Notes: generated from the letters alone by a model not told the origin. A DNA stretch of 64,000 nucleotides from Acanthosepion lycidas (GCA_963932145.1 OZ010587.1:107382396-107446395), one strand, 5' to 3'. Numbered from the stretch's first letter, positions 1 to 9,459 are shown. Numbers and translations are program-made.

Positions 1-219
1 GGGGAACTTGGGGAGGAGAATAAACAGAAGATAACTGATAACTGACATACATTAGACATGCCACGTGGAACTAGAACAGTCTACCCCAGTGAGCGAAATA
101 AAGGGTTCAGTTCGACATTCCAACCACCTGAAGAAGGCCGGAGTGTACAACGGCGGAAACGTTGTAATAAATATGACGACAAAGATGAGGACAATAGTCC
201 AAATAATGTAAATAGTGTT
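1..219 (+). repeat. SINE-A, body and start of 3' tail (cut by window edge)
   Basis: This is the body of the most abundant SINE in the window, here called SINE-A. It shows the block with GGAGATAACTGATAACTG-like sequence, the segment reading as a weak open frame from position 58, the CTGAAGAAGGCC core at about 128, and the tail beginning GAAACGTTGTAATAAAT. The tRNA-like head would lie left of the window start. The same order recurs at 48845-49290 and 62900-63200, which is what defines the family. The open frame is a by-product and not a gene. Confidence 0.85.
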
Positions 220-242
220 TATATGTATTTGTATACGACCCT

Positions 243-245
<3 letters not shown>

Positions 246-295
<50 letters not shown>
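246..295. repeat. (TA)n microsatellite
   Basis: About 25 TA units. It separates the SINE-A copy on the left from the foldback element on the right. Confidence 0.97.
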
Positions 296-298
<3 letters not shown>

Positions 299-326
299 AG
301 CAAATATATGGATATAGATCCGACAG

Positions 327-546
327 TATGAAGAAAAATATACGAAAAAACAAACAAAAATCCTTATATGCAATTATGCTGTTTTAATGTTAATATAATG
401 TCATGTTGAATTGATAATGTTAATTATATTTTATGAATATGTCCTGAAGATGGTTTATTAGACCGAAACGTCCGACGTTGACATTATATTAACATTAAAA
501 CTGCATAATTGCATATAAGAATTTTTGTTTGTTTTTTACGTGTATT

Positions 547-550
<4 letters not shown>
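327..550 (+). mobile_element. Foldback element with hammerhead-like centre
   Basis: Two arms of roughly 70 bases are inverted copies of each other, about 327-402 and 480-548. Both carry AACATTAA, TGCATA and the AAACAAAAAT-type edge. The centre holds CCTGAAGA, a possible 4-bp stem GGTT/GACC, then GAAACGTCCGACGTT. This order matches the core of a hammerhead ribozyme, with one extra base before stem II and a very short stem III. (TA)n tracts flank both outer ends. Penelope-like elements are known to carry hammerheads in their terminal repeats, so a Penelope-derived end is one reading. No coding sequence is seen. Confidence 0.6.
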
Positions 551-604
<54 letters not shown>

Positions 605-660
605 GGAGAGAGGGGGAAGAGAGAGAGAAATAGTGAGAGAAAGAGAGAAATACATACATA
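551..660. repeat. (TA)n then (GA)n microsatellite
   Basis: TA units to about 584 pass directly into imperfect GA/GGGA units. Confidence 0.95.
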
Positions 661-1055
661 CAGGCAGACACAGTTACATATTGATTGTGGACATAAGAAT
701 CAATACTGGATGTTGACTGTCTGTCTCATGCTCCAAGCAAAATTCAAACTTTGAAGTCGTCAATTACTGTCAATTGAAGCAAAGAAAAGAAGTGGTGCGT
801 CACTTGAAGAAGCCGCATATGGAGTTTGCCTGGCATTCTAAAATTGACTACTTATGTAGGGAAGAGATAACCAACTGATTTATTTACTTAACACTTCCAG
901 AATAGTTTGGCCTTAAAGAAGATATCGGCTTTTGCATATATTTTATAAAGGATTGATACAGTTTCGTCGTTAAGGATAACAAGAACATTTCTTGGAACAT
1001 CTCCTTCAGTCTTGGATTCTGTTCTGTAAAATGTAAGTCTTGATAGAACATCGCC
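661..1055. other. Unassigned stretch
   Basis: No repeat family, RNA gene or plausible coding frame was recognised here. The minus-strand open frame across 884-1240 runs into the repeat at 1056 and has no recognisable domain. Confidence 0.5.
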
Positions 1056-1395
1056 CGATTTCTAGATTCTGCTGGACCAATACATCGTCCTGGGTATGAC
1101 AATAAACTACATATGCGTCCTAGGTAAGACGATAAACTACATCCAACAGCAAGGCCTCTGATCAGGGGGTTTTCAGGAGCATGGAACCACCTCTTAATTG
1201 CTGGTGTTCCCAGGTCTACCCTGACCTCGTGTGGTAGCACCTGTTAGGGTTCCAGCTATGGGAAAATAGTTAACACCCAGACGACATCCGCGTCCTGGGT
1301 ATGATGATAAACAAAATCCACGTCCTAGGTATGACAATAAACTACATCCGCGTCCTGGGCAAGACGATAAACTACGTCCAAAAGCAAGTTGAAAA
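1056..1395 (-). repeat. Composite repeat R2, minus orientation
   Basis: Minisatellite-like units around CGTCCTGGGTATGACGATAA flank a unique block (about 1141-1275) containing GGTTCCAGCTATGGGAAAA and AGCATGGAACCACCTC. The same block and units recur in plus orientation at 1945-2195 and in other positions at 7440-7628, 12460-12605 and 28765-28910. The family is unnamed here and no coding content is visible. Confidence 0.75.
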
Positions 1396-1570
1396 AATAA
1401 TATTACCAGCTATATGTTTTTGAAAAATAATATTACCAGCTACACTTTTTTGAAAAAACAATATTACCAATTATAAGTTTTTGAAAAAATAATATTACCA
1501 TCTATATATTTTTGAGAGAGAAAAATATTAACAAAAATAGATTTTTGACAAAACAAAAATATTACCAGGA
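1396..1570 (-). repeat. Minisatellite, ATTACCAGCTATA family
   Basis: About five imperfect units of roughly 35 bases, each with ATTACCAGC followed by an A-rich or T-rich part. It is the same family as the large array at 14045-14745. Confidence 0.8.
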
Positions 1571-1647
1571 AAAAAAGTTGTCGACATTAAATGACCCATT
1601 GAGGTTGATATGATGTAAAACAAACCAAACCAAATCAATATATACTG

Positions 1648-1705
<58 letters not shown>

Positions 1706-1800
1706 AAAGTATTACCAGCAATCAAAATCCTGTTGGCATTAAATAACCCATTGAGGTCGATATGCCGTAAAACGAAACAAACGGAACCAAACTGGACCAA
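1571..1800 (-). repeat. Two SINE-tail fragments around (GATA)n
   Basis: Two minus-strand copies of a tail segment, with GACATTAAATGACCCATTGA at about 1580 and GGCATTAAATAACCCATTGA at about 1734, flank a GATA tract at 1650-1703. The tail matches the 3' end of the 5S-tRNA chimeric SINE at 34218-34567 (GCTTTAAATAACCTG) and the tandem copies at 4845-5110. Confidence 0.7.
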
Positions 1801-1859
1801 TACAATAATATTTCTTGAGTAATAGGTATCACGAAACGGTTCTGTGTAAATATACAGTA

Positions 1860-2200
1860 CTATTAAACGTATAGCTGGCAACATTATTTTTTCAAAAAAA
1901 ACGTATAGCTGGCAACATTATTGTTCCGAAAACATTATCTGAGGCCTTGCTTTTGGACGTAGTTTATCGTCATACCCAGGACGCGGATGTAGTTTATTGT
2001 CATACCCAGGACGTAGGTAAGAACTAGGAGTTCACTATTTGCCCATAGCTGGGACCCTAACAGATGCTACCACCCCAGGTCAAGGTGGACCTGGGAACAC
2101 CAGCAATTAAGAAGTGGTTCCACGCTCCTCAAAACCTCCAGATCAGAGGCCTTGCAGTTGAATGCAGTTTAACGTCATACCCAGGACGGTGAATATTATG
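1860..2200 (+). repeat. Composite repeat R2, plus orientation
   Basis: Two ACGTATAGCTGGCAACATTA units are followed by units with GTAGTTTATCGTCATACCCA and then the unique block with CCATAGCTGGGACCCTAACA (about 2028-2165). It is inverted relative to the copy at 1056-1395, so the pair could fold into a stem of more than 150 bases with the GATA region in the loop. Confidence 0.75.
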
Positions 2201-2296
2201 AGAATAGGAAAGACAGATAAAGATTGAATACACCGGGTGTAACAGCATAATTGTCCAATTGTTAGATTAAGCTCCGTACGGTTGTATCTTAGAAAT

Positions 2297-2398
2297 GATT
2301 AAAGATATCTTATTGGAATTCAGTTGAATTGATTAAAGATATCTTACTGGAATTCTTACTTTAATGATTAAAGATATCTTACCGGAATTCTCCGAGGT
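2297..2398. repeat. 34-bp tandem repeat, 3 copies
   Basis: GATTAAAGATATCTTA starts at 2297, 2331 and 2365, each followed by GGAATTC after a short gap. This is a short tandem duplication with an exact 34-base period. Confidence 0.9.
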
Positions 2399-2554
2399 TT
2401 TTGTAATACTATTGGACTCTACTTTGAGCAATAATAATGTATAATTATTCTCGAAGCTTAACAGAAGAATCGGGATGAAATCGATGATAAACGAAAATGA
2501 CATGTTCATCATTAATTAATCTCGTCTAAGGACTCATGAAGTATTGATATAAAG

Positions 2555-2556
<2 letters not shown>

Positions 2557-2609
<53 letters not shown>
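2557..2609. repeat. (TA)n microsatellite
   Basis: About 26 TA units with AT-rich unassigned sequence on both sides. Confidence 0.97.
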
Positions 2610-2612
<3 letters not shown>

Positions 2613-2824
2613 CTAGGTCTGGTCTACGGTTGCATTGAGCTCTTTTGTTAGTTGTTTACTCGTATCGGGTTTTTTTCTTTGGGCTTCAGACCTGCATCTG
2701 TGCGATTTTTTTCGGCAGAAGTTCATGTTTGTAGCTCTTTCTTTTTTTAAAACCTTTTTTTCCCTCGAGATTGATTTGATTATTGGCAAATCAAAAATTC
2801 GAGGGTTTTTCGAAACGAGTCTAG

Positions 2825-2825
<1 letters not shown>

Positions 2826-2906
<81 letters not shown>
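2826..2906. repeat. (CTAT)n then (TA)n
   Basis: Four CTAT units pass into about 32 TA units that abut the foldback element at 2909. Confidence 0.97.
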
Positions 2907-2908
<2 letters not shown>

Positions 2909-2909
<1 letters not shown>

Positions 2910-3139
2910 TTTAAATAAAAACAGACCACTTTAAGGTTCAATGTAATAAATTATTTCACCACTGCGGATCATCAGACTTTACAGTAAAGTCCGATGATCC
3001 GTAGTCCTTTTAAAAGGGCTGTGGTGAAATAATTTATTACATGGAACCTTAAAGTGGTTGTTTTTATTTAAATTATTTGCTCTGGATTTACATTGAGCTC
3101 TCTGGATTTTATCCTATACGGATTACCTAGTTTTTCATA

Positions 3140-3145
<6 letters not shown>
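2909..3145 (+). mobile_element. Foldback MITE-like element, copy 1
   Basis: The left arm runs from TTAAATAAAAACAGACCACT through TAATAAATTATTTCACCAC. The right arm returns as GTGGTGAAATAATTTATTAC and AAGTGGTTGTTTTTATTTAA, ending at about 3074. The centre has TTTACAGTAAA and two GATGATCC-type halves. The flank after the right arm (GGATTTACATTGAGCTCTC) is shared with the second copy at 29530-29885, so the element reaches the next (TA)n at about 3145. No coding sequence is present. Confidence 0.8.

Positions 3146-3193
<48 letters not shown>
3146..3193. repeat. (TA)n microsatellite
   Basis: About 24 TA units closing the right end of the foldback element. Confidence 0.97.
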
Positions 3194-3195
<2 letters not shown>

Positions 3196-3199
3196 CAGG

Positions 3200-3640
3200 A
3201 TCATTTCCCAACTTATTCAAGATGATCTTCGCCTTTTAATCTTCTGAACTTCTGTCCTGGAGTATCAGGTGTCTCAGAATTTTCACGTACGATTTCATTT
3301 TCGAGTCTTTTTTCAAAGCCCATTGAACTGTCATAGCTGAAACTCCTCTCTCATATGCCAAACGACTTATGGATTGAGTTGGATCTTTTCTAATTGGTCT
3401 CTTTAGCTCTAAGTTGAAATGATGATCCCGCTTCTTGTTGTGACCTCCTGATTCAGTTTTCCTCTCTACTATTCCCCATTTTTTAAACTTTTTCAGCATT
3501 CTCTTGACGGAAGCCAGACTACGAATGTTGGTACCATTACTGAAGCCCTGAATGATCTTTTTCCTCTCACCATTGCCCAGTTGGGAAGAGAATAGGGCTG
3601 ATACGAAACGATTTTAACCTCTTCTCTTTCTAGATAATAA
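3200..3640 (-). mobile_element. Tc1/mariner-like transposase remnant
   Basis: The minus strand reads as the N-terminal part of a Tc1/mariner-type transposase, which binds terminal repeats and cuts and pastes its element. The visible part (3499-3236, 87 residues) has a basic helix-turn-helix region with KRPIRKDPTQSISRLAYERG, VSAMTVQWALKKD and SYVKILRHLIL, the usual layout of the second HTH and linker. Reading upstream on the minus strand in another frame gives a first HTH-like part with LGNGERKKIIQGFSNG, so the copy carries at least one frameshift. The DDE catalytic domain is absent. No terminal inverted repeats were found. It is a dead fragment. Confidence 0.7.
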
Positions 3641-4395
3641 GAGAAAGTATTTTTCAGTGATTCTTTAAACAAATGGTGTCAAGATAGCTAAACATCTCCG
3701 AAAACGTGGAAAAAAGAAACTCAATTAGTTTAGGGGTTTTGGGTTTTTTTTAGATATGAAACATTTTGTGGGCTGGACAGAAAATCGAGATATGGATAAT
3801 TGAGGAAGTTTGGATTAGTTTGTTTTGTTTTACGTCTTATCAACACTTCAATGGGTTACACCCAGTTGATTGAAGACTGTATGATTGTATTTTTCTGAGA
3901 AACATCTGCACTCATGTCTGTCTCCCAAAGTAGCATTTCCTTGGAAAATGTTGTCAGTTTCAAGCCGTCCACGCTTTTTTGTTTAAGTCGGATTTGCAAA
4001 GAGCGCTTCTCTTTGGAAGGGCTACTAATTTAAACGTTTAACAAACATGATTATTGCGCTACGTGCTGGGCAAACGGAAAGACATTCTATTGCCTAATCC
4101 ATTTCCCATCGGAGCATAGATCACGTTTGTCATGCAAGACTCTGGCCTGACCGAGCTGTGATAATTCAGATGTTTTCAAATGAAAACAACGAAGAAATTA
4201 ACAAGAATTAATTCAACTAAATTTTATCAGATTTTTTTTATTTTTATCAAACTTGGAATCGTTCATCAAAATGCTTCTCTGAGACGAAATATTACAATGG
4301 ATATAGTTTGGATAATTGAAAAACATGTTCGCATAATTGAAATTTATCATTTCATTTCACGGTCGGATAATCAGAGTCCGGAAAATCGAGATACG
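3641..4395. other. Mostly unassigned, one SINE-tail fragment
   Basis: A plus-strand tail fragment with GTTTTACGTCTTATCAACAC lies at about 3818-3860. The stretches GGATAATTGAGGAAGTTTGGATT at 3795 and 4397 (only part quoted here) are near-duplicates, so 3780-3870 and 4360-4470 are related. The rest is unrecognised. Confidence 0.5.
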
Positions 4396-4625
4396 GATAA
4401 TTGAGGAAGTTTGGATTGGTTGTTTTGTTTTACGGCATATCAACACCTCAATGGGTTATTTCATGTCGACAAGATTTTTATTGCTGTTAATATTTTTTTT
4501 CTTTTTTCAAAAATGTGTTGCTGGTAATTTTTTTCTTTTTTAAATGTATTACTGGTAATATTTTTTTTCAAAAATATATTGATGGTAATATATTTTTTCA
4601 AAATGTACGGCTGGTATTTTCTGCA
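4396..4625 (+). repeat. SINE tail plus ATTGCTGGTAAT minisatellite
   Basis: TTTTACGGCATATCAACACC is followed by a diverged tail and then about five T-rich units with TGTATTACTGGTAATATT. This is the reverse-strand version of the arrays at 1396-1570 and 14045-14745. Confidence 0.75.
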
Positions 4626-4831
4626 TATGTTGCAAACTTTAGTCATTTATACTTGTACCAATCTTTATTATTTCTAAGTCCTAATTGACTAATTTTTCTG
4701 TCGTCGTTAGTAGAGATTAAGATCTTAGGAAGACGGCTTGGAAGTCAGTATTCCTGACTTGACGCAATACGATCTTTTTTCTTTACATTTTATTTGGTTA
4801 TGAACTGTAATAAGTACATGCACACTGTGGT
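4619..4831 (+). repeat. Direct repeat D1, left copy
   Basis: A block of about 210 bases shares most of its sequence with 5562-5772, including CAAACTTTAGTCAT, GAAGTCAGTATTCCTGACTT and GATCTTTTTTCTTTACATTT. The segment AAGTCAGTATTCCTGACTT is itself a near-perfect palindrome. It could be a dispersed repeat present twice or a terminal duplication; nothing between the copies resembles a retroelement. Confidence 0.75.
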
Positions 4832-5135
4832 TTGGTGTGGTTTGTTTTACAGCATATCAACCTCAATGGGTTATTTAATGCCGACAAGATTTAAATTGCT
4901 GGTAATATCTATCTATCTATCTATCTATCTATCTGTTTCAGTATATGTTGATTTGGTTTGGTTTGTTTTACGGCATATCAACCTCAATGGGTTATTTAAT
5001 GGCGACAAAATTTTTATTGTTGGTAATATTTTTTATCTGTCTATTTCAGTATATATTGATTTGGTTTGGTTTGTTTGACGGCATATCAACCTAAATGGGT
5101 TATTTAATGGGTAATATTTTTTATCTATCTATTTA
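4831..5135 (+). repeat. Tandem SINE-tail units with CTAT tracts
   Basis: Three tandem units of 108-121 bases, each with GGTTTGTTTTACGGCATATC, CAACCTCAATGGGTTATTTA, ATTGCTGGTAATAT, a CTAT tract and GTTTCAGTATATATTGATTT. The GGCATATCAA mark falls at about 4852, 4972 and 5080. Confidence 0.85.
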
Positions 5136-5561
5136 ACTATCTGTCTATCAAAAGTGAGCGAAAAAATGATAAGATCTGAAGAGAATTGCAAAAATATCGG
5201 TAATATTCTGAAAATTGTTTTGGATATTTTCGTAATGCTTTCTCTTACAAAGGAATCTCTATTTCATTCTGCTGGAGACCACATACGCATTGAAGATGAA
5301 TACTTTCACAGAACTGAAAATTGTTTGGTGCTCTGAATCTAGTTGGGCATCAATTTTTTTGAGCGGATGTGAACGGTGCGAAAACAATTAAAACGAGACT
5401 ATTTTAAACATCGTCTGGGAAAATGCCCCCCTTACACCAGCAACCCCGACACTACACGGTATACAAGCAGACAATTAGTGGGACCATATCAATTCTTTAT
5501 CGTTTAATCAATCAATGAAGTACCAAGCATAATTATAACTATTTTATATCTATATTTTTAT
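5136..5561. other. Unassigned spacer between D1 copies
   Basis: No recognisable repeat or gene. A 60-residue open frame at 5154-5336 has no motif and ordinary AT-rich composition. Confidence 0.5.
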
Positions 5562-5772
5562 TTTCTGCATCTGTCGCAAACTTTAGTCATCTATCCGCGC
5601 AGCCATCTTTATTTCGCATTTTTCTAAGTCTTACTTGATTAGTTGTTTCCTGTTGAATCAGATCGTAGGCAGACGGTTTTGAAGTCAGTATTCCTGACTT
5701 GGCGCAATACAATCTTTTTTCTTTACATTTTTCTTGGTTATGAAATGGAATAAGTATATGTACAGTGTGGTG
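5562..5772 (+). repeat. Direct repeat D1, right copy
   Basis: Same block as 4619-4831, diverged by substitutions and small indels, with the palindromic GTCAGTATTCCTGAC retained. Confidence 0.75.
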
Positions 5773-6245
5773 GACCACCCCCTTTCACTTCATATCCTAT
5801 TGATAAGGACATTTCATTTGGAAAATTAATCTCGTTAAAAACAAAGAAAACCGGTACTGTAATTTTGCGTAATATCGGACCTCCTGTTGTATTTTAACCG
5901 CCGTGAAGGATCTCAACTCGGCTTTTTCTCTCGGCCGGCAATCGCGAATCATTTCGGGTCAGCAATAAAAGACTTCAACACAGAGAATTTTAACTGAACT
6001 ATTTTATTAATGTCGGCATGTACTAACTATCCAATGGGGGTCGTTCCTCGCTCACTGGGGAGCTGTTTCAGACATGAAAGCGATCACGTCTATATTGATT
6101 GACGGTTAAGTCTCAACTCCTGAAAATCATTTCTCTATCATTCTCATGCTAGTTCAGTCAATGAGAATCAATTTCCTTATTATGTCTAACATCTGACCTT
6201 GATGGCCAACCTCCGAAAATCGGAGCTGAGATAAACTTCCTCAAA
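5773..6245. other. Unassigned stretch, relatively GC-rich
   Basis: It contains CTCGGCCGGCAATCGCGAAT and an AATAAAAGAC poly(A)-like signal at about 5965. Nothing identifies it as a gene or named element. Confidence 0.4.
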
Positions 6246-6249
6246 AAAT

Positions 6250-6710
6250 TATTATTATAATTTAGCACTCCTATATAGGAGTAAATGCTGAACAATGTCC
6301 TCGCGTATTAAGAAGAGACTTGAAACAGCAGAAATGTGGATCTAAAGAAGGATGCTGAGAATAACATGAACCGAAAATTTTAGAGAAAATCGAACAAAAA
6401 ATGCTTATACTCAAAACCAGAAAGAGACAGTTGAAATTTCTAGGGTTCATAATAAGGAAAGGGAGCTTGGAAAATCTGATACTCACAGGAAAGATTGAAG
6501 GCAAGAGGGACAGAGGAAAACAAAGCATAACTCTCATAGCGAGCTTGAATAAATGGAGGATAGAACAAGGTTTAGTAGAGATAACAAAAAGACAACTTTT
6601 ATTAAGAACTATGAAGGAAAGGAAATTGTAGAGAGCCATGATCGACAACTTCCTGAAGGGACGCGGAACATGGACAAATATATATGTAAATAAATTTAAG
6701 GCTATTTTCT
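6250..6710 (+). mobile_element. LINE-X fragment (C-terminal part of RT protein)
   Basis: The plus strand carries the C-terminal tail of a non-LTR retrotransposon protein. Residues ending RRMLRI at about 6340 are followed at 6401-6631 by a 76-residue frame with RKRQLKFLGFIIRKGSLENL, LTGKIEGKRDRGKQ and a final MKERKL. This FLGHIMRKEGLENL-like tail is familiar downstream of reverse transcriptase in LINEs annotated as endonuclease-reverse transcriptase. The clade is not certain; RTE-like is my guess. An in-frame stop splits the upstream part. Related fragments occur at 17000, 21345, 48250, 49290, 50335, 51345, 57310 and 57680. Confidence 0.75.
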
Positions 6711-7060
6711 CTCTTTTTGTTCTCTAAGGTTTGAAGTTATTTTTCAAGATCGACATGCATTTAGAACGCTATATGCCATAGTGCAACGCTTCCTCGATGT
6801 CAGTGCCTCGATTTTCCGGACTTCATTTATCCGAACATAAAATGAATATATAAACTGAAAACATCCGAACATTTCTCATTGAAATATTTACATAACGTTC
6901 CGTTATAGCGTGTCTGTATGGGTCGACCGACCACACGATGCTTTGTTTTAATTAGCCAGTCGGATTCCCCCGATTCATAGTAATTCCGAGTCGTCCGTTC
7001 GCTGCTAGACGAGCGCCCAGACGCCGAGAAAGACTGTGAGCCACGGGACGGGCTGGGATC
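6711..7060. other. Unassigned stretch
   Basis: No repeat family or gene recognised. It includes a GC-richer patch (6960-7070) with a GACGAGCGCCCAGACGCCG run. Confidence 0.4.
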
Positions 7061-7290
7061 AAACTGTAGTTTCTGTTCTCCTCATCTCTAATGCAAATTT
7101 TTACTCTTTCCTAATAAGGAAACATTCGATATTCATTGAGCGAGTAATCAGTACAATTTGAGTTACTTTTATCTTGACTATTGGACAATGATTAAAGTGT
7201 AGTATCTGTTCTGGGCGTCTCTACATGTAATATTAATAGAAGCCGTTTCCTTATTCGGAAACATTCGGTATTCATTATCTGAAATGAATG
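7061..7290. repeat. Imperfect direct repeat, about 134-base spacing
   Basis: CTGTAGTTTCTGTTCT with GGAAACATTCGATATTCATT at about 7063-7137 matches GTGTAGTATCTGTTCT with GGAAACATTCGGTATTCATT at about 7197-7279. The two diverged copies suggest a local duplication. Confidence 0.65.
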
Positions 7291-7439
7291 GGCGATCGTC
7301 GCTTAAAAATGATAAAATCGTTTTAAGACAATATTCAAGGGAACAGATTTCTCTCGTGTACAAAGTTTTATCCCTCTTTTCAGTAGTCATGGAGGCTTCT
7401 TTTCTAACATTTACTTTTCACTCTTATAGCCGATCATCC

Positions 7440-7628
7440 TTTTGGATGTAGTTTATCGTCTTACCCAGGACGGCGGATGTAGTTTATCGTCTTACCCAGG
7501 ACGCAGATGTAGTTTATCGTCTTACCCAGGACGGCGGATGTAGTTTATCGTCTTACCCAGGACGGCGGATGTAGTTTATCGTCTTACCCAGAACGTGGAT
7601 GTAGTCTGTCGTCTTACCCAGGATGTGG
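7440..7628 (+). repeat. 31-bp minisatellite, 6 copies
   Basis: GATGTAGTTTATCGTCTTAC starts at 7445, 7476, 7506, 7537, 7568 and 7598, a period of 30-31 bases. Each unit also carries CCAGGACGGCG or a close variant. The unit is the same as the flanking units of composite repeat R2. Confidence 0.95.
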
Positions 7629-8190
7629 GTATTTCTGTGATGAAAGAAAAATTGATTAATATTCGAGTGTAAGAGAGTGTATTCGAAGAACGCATGGTAA
7701 AAGTAATTATCGGATATGTTTGAGAAGAGTTTAAAATTCGGTGATTGAGGTGGTGTGTCTGATGGAATGTGGCAACATCAAAAGAATCGATGTAAAGAAA
7801 TTGATAAAAATCGTGTCCAGAGAAAATCACATTACTTTTCGAAGGTTTCGCTTATCACCAAATATAGCAGGTGAAATATTACGGCATGACAGGACAGATT
7901 GCGTGCAACAAACGTGTTTCTCATTGATGAAGACGTTGCATCGTTACAAGATCTGTCTGCCGAAAAACGTCCACCTCCACCACGCGTTGATTTGCGGCTG
8001 AGTTCGTGCAAATGGCGGTCACATAATGTAAGAAAAGTCTTAATAATCGCAAATATATGAACGTAATATAAATATGTAAATACATTAAATGTTATTTTAT
8101 TCTAATTTCTCACCCACTTTATCCTCATTCTTGTAAATAGATGACTGCCTATGACTCTAAATATGAATGCTCTCACTTTTAATACAGACA
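7629..8190. other. Unassigned stretch
   Basis: A plus-strand open frame of 86 codons (7741-8001) and an overlapping minus frame are present, but neither has a recognisable domain and codon use looks like its surroundings. Confidence 0.4.
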
Positions 8191-8300
8191 TACAAACAGG
8201 CGAACACGTACAGACACACACATGCACCCACGCACACACAAATACACGCACATATATGTATACATGCATGCATACATACATACATACATACACATATCTT
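8190..8300. repeat. CA/ACAT-rich microsatellite
   Basis: Imperfect CA units pass into six ATAC units. Several apparent open frames on both strands here are only translations of the repeat. Confidence 0.9.
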
Positions 8301-8365
8301 TCTTCATCAGAAACACAACTCGAAGTTTCATGTCCAGAGCAATCTGTGAGGAAAAATGTATAATT

Positions 8366-8458
8366 ATTGTACACTATTTACATTATTCGGACTATTGTCC
8401 TCATCTTTGTTGCCATATTTATTACAAAGTTTCGGATTATATATCTTACTGTTCTTTC

Positions 8459-8512
<54 letters not shown>

Positions 8513-8545
8513 GAAAGAACAGTAAGATATCTTACTGTTCTTCCT
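8366..8545. repeat. SINE-A tail piece and TA-centred inverted repeat
   Basis: A minus-strand SINE-A tail (8366-8425) is followed by TATCTTACTGTTCTTTCTTC, about 24 TA units (8463-8508), then ATGAAGAAAGAACAGTAAGA and immediately its own reverse copy. A fourth copy of GAAGAAAGAACAGTAAGATA lies at 9262. The arms would form a long hairpin with the TA tract in the loop. Confidence 0.8.
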
Positions 8546-8561
8546 TCATATATATATAATA

Positions 8562-8585
8562 TCGCATATTGAGTGCTGGCGTTAA
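8562..8585. repeat. Left inverted repeat flanking SINE-A array
   Basis: CGCATATTGAGTGCTGGCGT at 8562 returns inverted as ACGCCAGCACTCAATGTGCG at about 9174-9193, enclosing the SINE-A copy. Confidence 0.85.
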
Positions 8586-8640
8586 TAAAATAGAACTCGA
8601 TGTGATATAACAGAATTATATATCAATAAATATACCTCTC

Positions 8641-9175
8641 TATACTTCTGATATGAGGTATTATGTACACTATTTACATTATTCGGACTATTGTCCTCAT
8701 CTTTGTCGCCATATTTATTACAACGTTTCGGCCTTTCAGTATCTGTCTATATTTCTGAGATGAGGTATTATGTACACTATTTACATTATTCCGACTATTG
8801 TCCTCATCTTTGTCGCCATATTTATTACGTTTTCGCCTTTCAGTATCTGTCTATATTTCTGAGATGAGGTATTATGTTCACTATTTACTTTATTCGGACT
8901 ATTGTCCTCATCTTTGTCGCTATATTTATCACGACGTTTCGGCCGTTATACGCACCCGCCTTTTTCAGGTGGGTGGAATGTCGAACTGAACCCTTTATTT
9001 CACTCGCTGGGATCGACTGTTCTAGTTCCACGTGCTATGTCTAATGGTTATCAGTTATCTCCTGTTAATTCCCCTCTCCACTGCCTTAACCAGGTATTGA
9101 ACTCACACTCTTTGGGTCCTGTCACTGGATCCAACTAACGCCTTTATCCACTTATTAAGACGGTGGAGAACTAAC
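8641..9175 (-). repeat. SINE-A with tandem 107-bp 3' tail
   Basis: On the minus strand the tRNA-like head lies at about 9175-9060 (TGGATAAAGGCGTTAGTTGG, then a GAGTTCAATACCTGG B-box-like sequence), followed by the SINE-A body and three tandem copies of the tail. The tail mark GAGGTATTATGT occurs at 8655, 8762 and 8866, a spacing of 107 and 104. SINEs rely on a partner LINE for copying; no partner is proven here. The head is transcribed by RNA polymerase III in such families. Confidence 0.85.
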
Positions 9176-9197
9176 GCCAGCACTCAATGTGCGAAAT

Positions 9198-9262
9198 TAT
9201 ATATATATAGATAGATAGATAGATATAGATAGATAGATAGATAGATATAGATAGATATATAT
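9198..9262. repeat. (TA)n/(GATA)n
   Basis: A short TA tract and about twelve imperfect GATA units. Confidence 0.95.
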
Positions 9263-9395
9263 GAAGAAAGAACAGTAAGATATATGATCCTGTGTTCTTA
9301 TTGATATTTTTTATTTTTATTTTTACAAAACAGTTCTCAATGTAAATTTACAGAGAATGAAAAAACCCAGACGACATGCATTTAACGGATGTCAG

Positions 9396-9459
9396 AATTG
9401 GTTGAAAAATACGCCCCTACTGTCCTTAGGGAGTGTAGGGGAGTATCTTTCAACGAATT
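9396..9459. repeat. 25-bp snap-back repeat
   Basis: AATTGGTTGAAAAATACGCC with CCTAC (9396-9420) returns as GTAGGGGAGTATCTTTCAAC with GAATT (9435-9459), with three or so mismatches and a 14-base loop. It could be a tiny MITE or a structured RNA element. Confidence 0.75.

Noticed and set aside
128-165. SINE-A core as an active hammerhead
   Set aside because: It has CTGAAGA, a good stem II and GAAAC, but an extra base before stem II, no convincing stem III and no cleavage dinucleotide in the right place.
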